Below are positions 60,900 through 64,000 of a DNA stretch of 64,000 bases, piece by piece. The position numbers and the translations under genes are program-made. Under the pieces are notes generated by a model, which was not told the origin of the DNA, ran no database searches, and saw only the letters and a program-made list of their open reading frames with translations. The number at the start of each line of letters is the position of its first letter. Within the stretch, counting starts at the first letter, position 1. The stretch comes from Imbricaverruca yamaguchii (taxonomy: Eukaryota > Arthropoda > Thecostraca > Neoverrucidae): positions 687,501 to 751,500 of the forward strand of contig JAOTOL010001498.1 of assembly GCA_034440575.1 (NCBI GenBank), written 5' to 3'.

Positions 60900-61375
60900 G
60901 TATTGGGAGGCGGGGAAGCTGCAATCTTTGGCCTGCAGTGTGATTTTCAAGGTTTGCGACGCGCCTTTTTTAGTCCAAGTGTGATCTTATGGGCCCCGAC
61001 GTCATTTGTTTGGATTCCTAGCGCGAGTTTTAGCGGCCTCGACACTTTTCGCAGGTCCAACACGTTTTGGGATTATTTGCGTTATTGTTGGAGCCCCAGG
61101 GTGATTATCAATGTCTGGATTGTTTTTCGTTGCCCAGACTTCACTTGTTTTGGTCCGGATTAGACTCTTGGGGCCCGGTACGACTTAACGTGTCCCCAAC
61201 GTGATTTTCACGGTCCGGGCATTACTTCTTGATACCCCCAGGTTCAGCGTGATCTTCAGGGGCTCCGGTTCCTCTGGGACTAATATCGTGATTTTCAAGT
61301 ACCAGCTCGAATTTTCTGGTGACCCCAGTGTGATTTTTAGGGGCCCAGGCGCGAACTTTTGAGGCACAGAAATTA
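60900..61375 (+). repeat. Dispersed GTGATTTTC/GGGGCCC repeat, copy 2
   Basis: Collinear with about 6970-7400: atgtc-gga-tg-tttttcgttgcc, agact-ttggggcccggt and the gcgtgat-ttcaggggc blocks all occur in the same order. Confidence 0.7.
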
Positions 61376-61849
61376 ATATTACGGTATGTAGGGGGTAACT
61401 TCCCCCTGCTCCCACACATGGTGTTGATGCTCCTGGTTACAAGAGGTAGCCCCGGTATTCCCTCGGCGTGCTTACATCCCCAATGGATAGTAGTGCTGGA
61501 CCTCGGGCGTGAGCGGGGGGAAATTGGTTGGATGCAAAGAGGATGCAAATGGGTGACCGTTTTCTACACATATATATACTTTTTAAACTCTGCAGGATTT
61601 GCTGGGCATAAAATTATGAAACCTAGAGCATCGTTGGGTGCGAGTATTTACCTCTGGTTTTGTGACCTGACTACACGACAGGCTTAATGGATACCCAGGT
61701 ACTTGCACTTTTATAACACGTTCACACGTCAAAAATATGTAGCGAATACCAAGGATGTGGCATTTACATACGCAGATGCGCAGACAAGGGGGCTATCATC
61801 CCATTAGCACACAAATAGACATGAGATCGAAGAAGACATTTGGAAATTC

Positions 61850-61965
61850 TCACTGCGCAAAACCAAAAAATTTTCTGCGCTTCAAGCGCGACAAAAGCGT
61901 TTCCAATGTCACGTCATTTTTTTAGGTTGGGCCCCACTTTAAAACATTCCGGCTCCGCCACTGAG
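61850..61965 (+). repeat. Dispersed repeat, copy 2 (partner at 56461-56575)
   Basis: Shares cactgcgcaaaac and gcgacaaaagcgtttccaat blocks and ends ccggctccgccactg. Confidence 0.55.
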
Positions 61966-62035
61966 CATATTTGCCATTATATTCCATCACATATTGTGGC
62001 ATTACGCGGAGTAGACACTCTGGTAATGGTTACCG

Positions 62036-62237
62036 GTCCGTGGGTGAGACAAACGTATGTTCTAAAGGTATTGGAAGACGAGCCGATAACTGTCCCCCTG
62101 ACTGTCGTCCGCATTGCGCAATCTTTTTGTACCCACAAGGGTACCGCGATATGATACAGAACTGCAAAGATGATTGTCCAATTGGTGTGTTGGGTCGATA
62201 CATAGGCTTCAAAATGCACGAATGTGTTGAGCGTTGA
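62036..62237 (+). CDS. Cysteine-rich reading frame, possible terminal exon of a small secreted protein
   Basis: The frame has seven cysteines in about 60 residues: VCSKG, then CPPDC followed by RPHC, then CKDDC, and HEC just before the stop at 62237. The paired C-x3-C spacing is typical of disulfide-rich secreted peptides. No signal peptide is visible in this frame, which extends up to an ATG at 61971 without one, so it would have to be supplied by an upstream exon. No clean acceptor was found. I cannot assign a family; it could be chance, or part of a secreted inhibitor or toxin-like peptide. Confidence 0.35.
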
Positions 62238-63247
62238 TGTGAGTTTCATGTCATAGCTAAGAGTATATTCAGGTACGTGGGAATGGTAATGGCCTACACG
62301 CCTGTCCCGACATATATTGTGGTGAGCCTTGAAAATGTTTCGACTGGAGTCGTGAGAAGACCCACAACCCCAACCCAGCCTTTTTCAAGTCTCACAATAT
62401 ACGTTGGAGTAGTCGCAGTGAAGCGGCGTACAGGCTATTATTATTTCAACATATTACAAAGCCGCCTCACATTCAGTGCGTTTTTTCGAGAACTTTGTTC
62501 AGATACTGTGGAAAGCTAGATTAGTCGAATGTACGTGCCCCATCTCTCAGCTATGGTATCCAGCAAATCAGTAACATGGGAATCAGGCTTTCAATATCAG
62601 CATTTCGCTTCAATCTGCAAAACTTCCGGAAATTTGCAGCTCTGTTCTGGGCTCGATCGCTAAGCGCCGTGCTGGCCATATCTCCAGCCATCCCTTTCAT
62701 AACGACGGCCACTACGCCACGAAAAGTGGCACCTTTCGACCGCCGAGCCGGCGCGAGGGGATCAGGTGTCAGACCGGAGGGGAGGTCTGACAGGTGATCA
62801 ATCTTTCAAGATATGGCAATGGGCAGCCCGTCGGGGACTCACTTGCACACTGGAGTTACACGCTTGCGGCAGTACAGACGAAATTCGACAGACCGGCTAT
62901 GGCAGTGTGTTAAGCTGCAAATAAATATCCGGAAGCTTGTGACAAAATATGTAGGATTTCAAGATAACAAAGCTGAGGTACGTCAAAGTCAGCTGACGAC
63001 CTAGTCTTAATACGGTTATTGGAAGCATATGGAAACATTTTCACAACGACATTATACAAAATACTGTGAAAACTATACGATGGGTCCACCAAGAAATAAT
63101 CAACAACTAATGCAAGAATACACAATTCAGTATTCTTGCATCTTTGCGAATTCAGGTCATGCCAGGTGGTGGAATGAACATTTCAACTAGACAAATGCTT
63201 GTTTGAACATCATAACAGTGTTGCTAATCGATATGCTTCAATACACG

Positions 63248-63248
<1 letters not shown>

Positions 63249-63303
<55 letters not shown>
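63249..63303 (+). repeat. (TA)n microsatellite
   Basis: About 27 TA units directly before an inverted repeat. Confidence 0.97.
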
Positions 63304-63305
<2 letters not shown>

Positions 63306-63630
63306 ATTTCATTAACAGTTCACGATGACAATTTTCGGAGCAGATTGCTGTGCAGAAATGGAAATTAGTACCATAAAGCAAAGTTACATATTTTGCACCC
63401 TTTTCGATATTTTTGGAAGAACTTCAAAATAATTGATTTTGAACATGTACCAAACAAATTCAACCGGAAGCAATTGAACGTAAATGTCTGGATCTCACTT
63501 ACATCAGAAATAAACGAGATGTGCAAAATTGCCCTGGTTAGGCCGTAACTTTGCTTTATGGTACTAATTTCCATTTCTGCACAGCCATCTGCTCCGAAAA
63601 TTGTCATCGTGAACTGTTAATGAAATAGAT
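63304..63630. repeat. Long inverted repeat, ~85-bp arms, ~155-bp loop
   Basis: 63304-63387 and 63543-63630 are inverse complements with about one mismatch (cattaacagttcacgatgac at the left outer end, its complement at the right). May be a fold-back or MITE-like element inserted at a TA tract. Confidence 0.88.
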
Positions 63631-63834
63631 CTAGGTACCCAAGGTAGGTACTCAGGCGCAGATTTCAGAAAATCATGGGGGTGGGGGGCGGGCGAAGCAG
63701 AATACTTGAGGGCAATAGACGGCCACAAGTAGATTGAGGAGTCACACTCCATAGGGCTCCGTGTTAAAAGTTTAAACAACTGGGGGGGGGGCAAAGCCAA
63801 AATTATATGGCACTTGCCGCCTCAGAAGTATTTA

Positions 63835-64000
63835 AGCGACCCGTACAGTATTTATGCTTCCCAACATCCGTAGGCTTTTGGTGACCAAAAATATCCAAGC
63901 TTAAGGTGACTCAACATCCGTATGCTTCAGGTAATCCAACATCTGTAGGTTTTAGGAGACTGAACATTCGTAAGCTTTGGGGTGATTCCACATCCGCAAG
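63835..64000 (+). repeat. ~33-bp minisatellite running off the window end
   Basis: Units of caacatccgtaggctt-aggtgact. Related units at 56888-56945 (ccaacatcagtatgcttggg). Confidence 0.85.

Overview
This is eukaryotic, metazoan genomic DNA. It has GT-AG introns, tRNA-derived SINEs, non-LTR and Penelope-like retroelements, a spliced DNA transposon, and very many minisatellites and (TA)n tracts. There is no operon structure, Shine-Dalgarno site or prokaryotic gene density. The mix of transposable elements (a transposase family I know mainly from arthropods, and Penelope-like elements with a GIY-YIG nuclease and hammerhead-like ribozymes) suggests an arthropod, possibly a chelicerate or crustacean. 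That placement is inference and I cannot name a species.

The one well-supported host gene is on the minus strand, 43673 down to 12482. It is a sodium-coupled SLC5-type transporter (SMCT/SMVT-like). I could place 14 coding exons. All 13 introns have GT and AG ends, every exon-exon phase matches, the ATG has an in-frame upstream stop, and the product is 643 residues, the usual SLC5 length. Only 1.9 kb of the 31 kb gene codes for protein. The introns hold SINEs, a decayed CR1/jockey-like LINE (31.2-33.0 kb), a head-to-head pair of Penelope-like element fragments with two hammerhead-like motifs (26.06-28.58 kb), and many unrelated tandem arrays.

Left of the gene (1-12 kb) is a 5.1-kb hAT-like DNA transposon (466-5591). 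It has long terminal inverted repeats, a perfect 8-bp target duplication and a decayed, intron-containing transposase on the minus strand. After it come degenerate repeat-family sequence (5.6-7.4 kb), a quiet AT-rich stretch (7.4-9.2 kb) and two minisatellites (62 bp and 36 bp units). A SINE lies just beyond the stop codon of the transporter gene.

Right of the gene (43.8-64 kb) I see no convincing host gene. The region is a run of unrelated minisatellites (38, 72, 77, 12, 63, 83, 21 and 61-72 bp units), (TA)n tracts, dispersed repeat copies, a CpG-rich patch at 58.98-59.33 kb, one cysteine-rich reading frame near 62.1 kb that may be an exon of a small secreted protein, and a near-perfect 85-bp inverted repeat at 63.3-63.6 kb.

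Almost all other long open frames come from tandem arrays whose unit is a multiple of three (12, 36, 45 and 63 bp). They should not be taken as proteins.
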